From assembly GCF_000426845.1 (NCBI RefSeq), contig NZ_AUGD01000001.1, forward strand, positions 830,001 to 894,000: a stretch of DNA of 64,000 nt, given 5' to 3'. The notes beneath the pieces are model-generated. The model ran no database searches and was not told where the DNA came from. It saw only the letters and a program-made list of their open reading frames with translations. The translations under genes were made by a program, and so were the position numbers. Below, piece by piece: positions 63,667 through 64,000 of this stretch (the first letter of the stretch is position 1; each line of letters begins with the position of its first letter). The stretch comes from Bradyrhizobium sp. in8p8 (lineage in GTDB: Bacteria; Pseudomonadota; Alphaproteobacteria; Rhizobiales; Xanthobacteraceae).

Positions 63667-64000
63667 TCACCCCTTCGCCATCGCGCGATAGTCGAGCCTC
63701 CGATGGAACCAGTATTGATAGCCGCTGATGTTCTTCTGCATCGCGACGTTGACGTAGGGCTGGTACAGCGGGATGCGCGGCATGTCGGCGTAGGCGAGGT
63801 CGACGAAGCCCTTGACGTCGGCATCGTAGGCGGCCTTGTCGCCGGCAGCCGCCGCGGTGCGCGCACCGTCGATGAGCTTGTCCATCGCGGCCGACTTGTA
63901 GCTCATGGTGTTGAACACGGAATTGTTGCCGTGATAGCACCAGTAGAAGAAGTATTCGGGGTAATCGAGCCAGCCCGAGAACACGTTGGTGAAGAGCGGC
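63667..64000 (-). CDS. Peptide/opine-type ABC substrate-binding protein, C-terminal part
   Basis: 111 residues visible; the frame runs off the window end. WLDYPEYFFYWCYHGNNSVF, IDGARTAAAAGDKAAYDADV, DMPRIPLYQPYVNVAMQKNI and the terminal YQYWFHRRLDYRAMAKG are the C-terminal lobe of family 5 (DppA/OppA) receptors. First gene of the transporter operon as far as seen. Confidence 0.88.
   Translation of the reverse strand, partial: PLFTNVFSGWLDYPEYFFYWCYHGNNSVFNTMSYKSAAMDKLIDGARTAAAAGDKAAYDADVKGFVDLAYADMPRIPLYQPYVNVAMQKNISGYQYWFHRRLDYRAMAKG

Overview
This is a high-GC, gene-dense stretch of alphaproteobacterial chromosome, most likely from Bradyrhizobium or a close relative such as Rhodopseudomonas. 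The pointers are a BjaI/BraI/RpaI-type homoserine-lactone synthase, a cytochrome P450 that closely matches the CYP199A enzymes of R. palustris as I remember them, a GcrA cell-cycle regulator, an aerobic benzoyl-CoA (box) pathway and several families of palindromic intergenic repeats typical of that group. I see no rRNA, tRNA, CRISPR array, transposase or phage gene. Species assignment is inference.

Layout. 1-4.7 kb: the end of metZ, then an OpgC-type membrane acyltransferase operon with two SGNH-fold periplasmic proteins, and apaG. 4.8-9.1 kb: hslO, argD-argF, and gcrA behind a cluster of GANTC methylation sites. 9.3-16.1 kb: a complete phosphate-control unit read leftwards, phoR - Pho box - pstS - pstC - pstA - pstB - phoU - phoB. 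16.1-21.4 kb: a flippase-like membrane protein, an OmpA/BON protein with a small membrane partner, a polysaccharide deacetylase and an SDR oxidoreductase.

21.6-28.9 kb is a benzoate island: boxB, boxC, an alpha/beta hydrolase, benzoate-CoA ligase, the divergent regulator boxR (HTH fused to a shikimate-kinase-like domain) and a truncated hemoglobin. The reductase boxA and the aldehyde dehydrogenase boxD are not in the window. 29-35 kb: an AraC regulator with a VOC protein, a transglutaminase-like protein, and an IclR regulator divergent from a Rieske oxygenase and a glutamine-synthetase-like enzyme. 35.2-38.5 kb: a branched-chain-type ABC transporter (livF, G, M, H) without a binding protein; its upstream region carries the same 15-base motif found beside boxC and boxR, so it is probably a benzoate or aromatic-acid importer in the BoxR regulon.

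39-45.2 kb holds signalling: a luxI/luxR pair with a lux-box palindrome and small unknown genes, then kaiC-kaiB-HWE kinase, a KaiA-less clock-like operon. 45.5-54.6 kb: two periplasmic binding proteins, a type II NADH dehydrogenase, a CYP199A-type P450 with its ferredoxin, and a feruloyl-CoA-synthase-like ligase, each of the last two with a divergent MarR regulator. 54.8-64 kb: allophanate hydrolase, then a leftward operon for a dipeptide/opine-type ABC transporter, AtzG/AtzE amidase, AtzH and a GntR regulator, apparently for uptake and breakdown of a ureido or amide nitrogen compound.

The theme of 21-54 kb is uptake, CoA-activation and oxygenation of aromatic acids, with acyl-CoA-linked quorum sensing and a timekeeping operon embedded in it.
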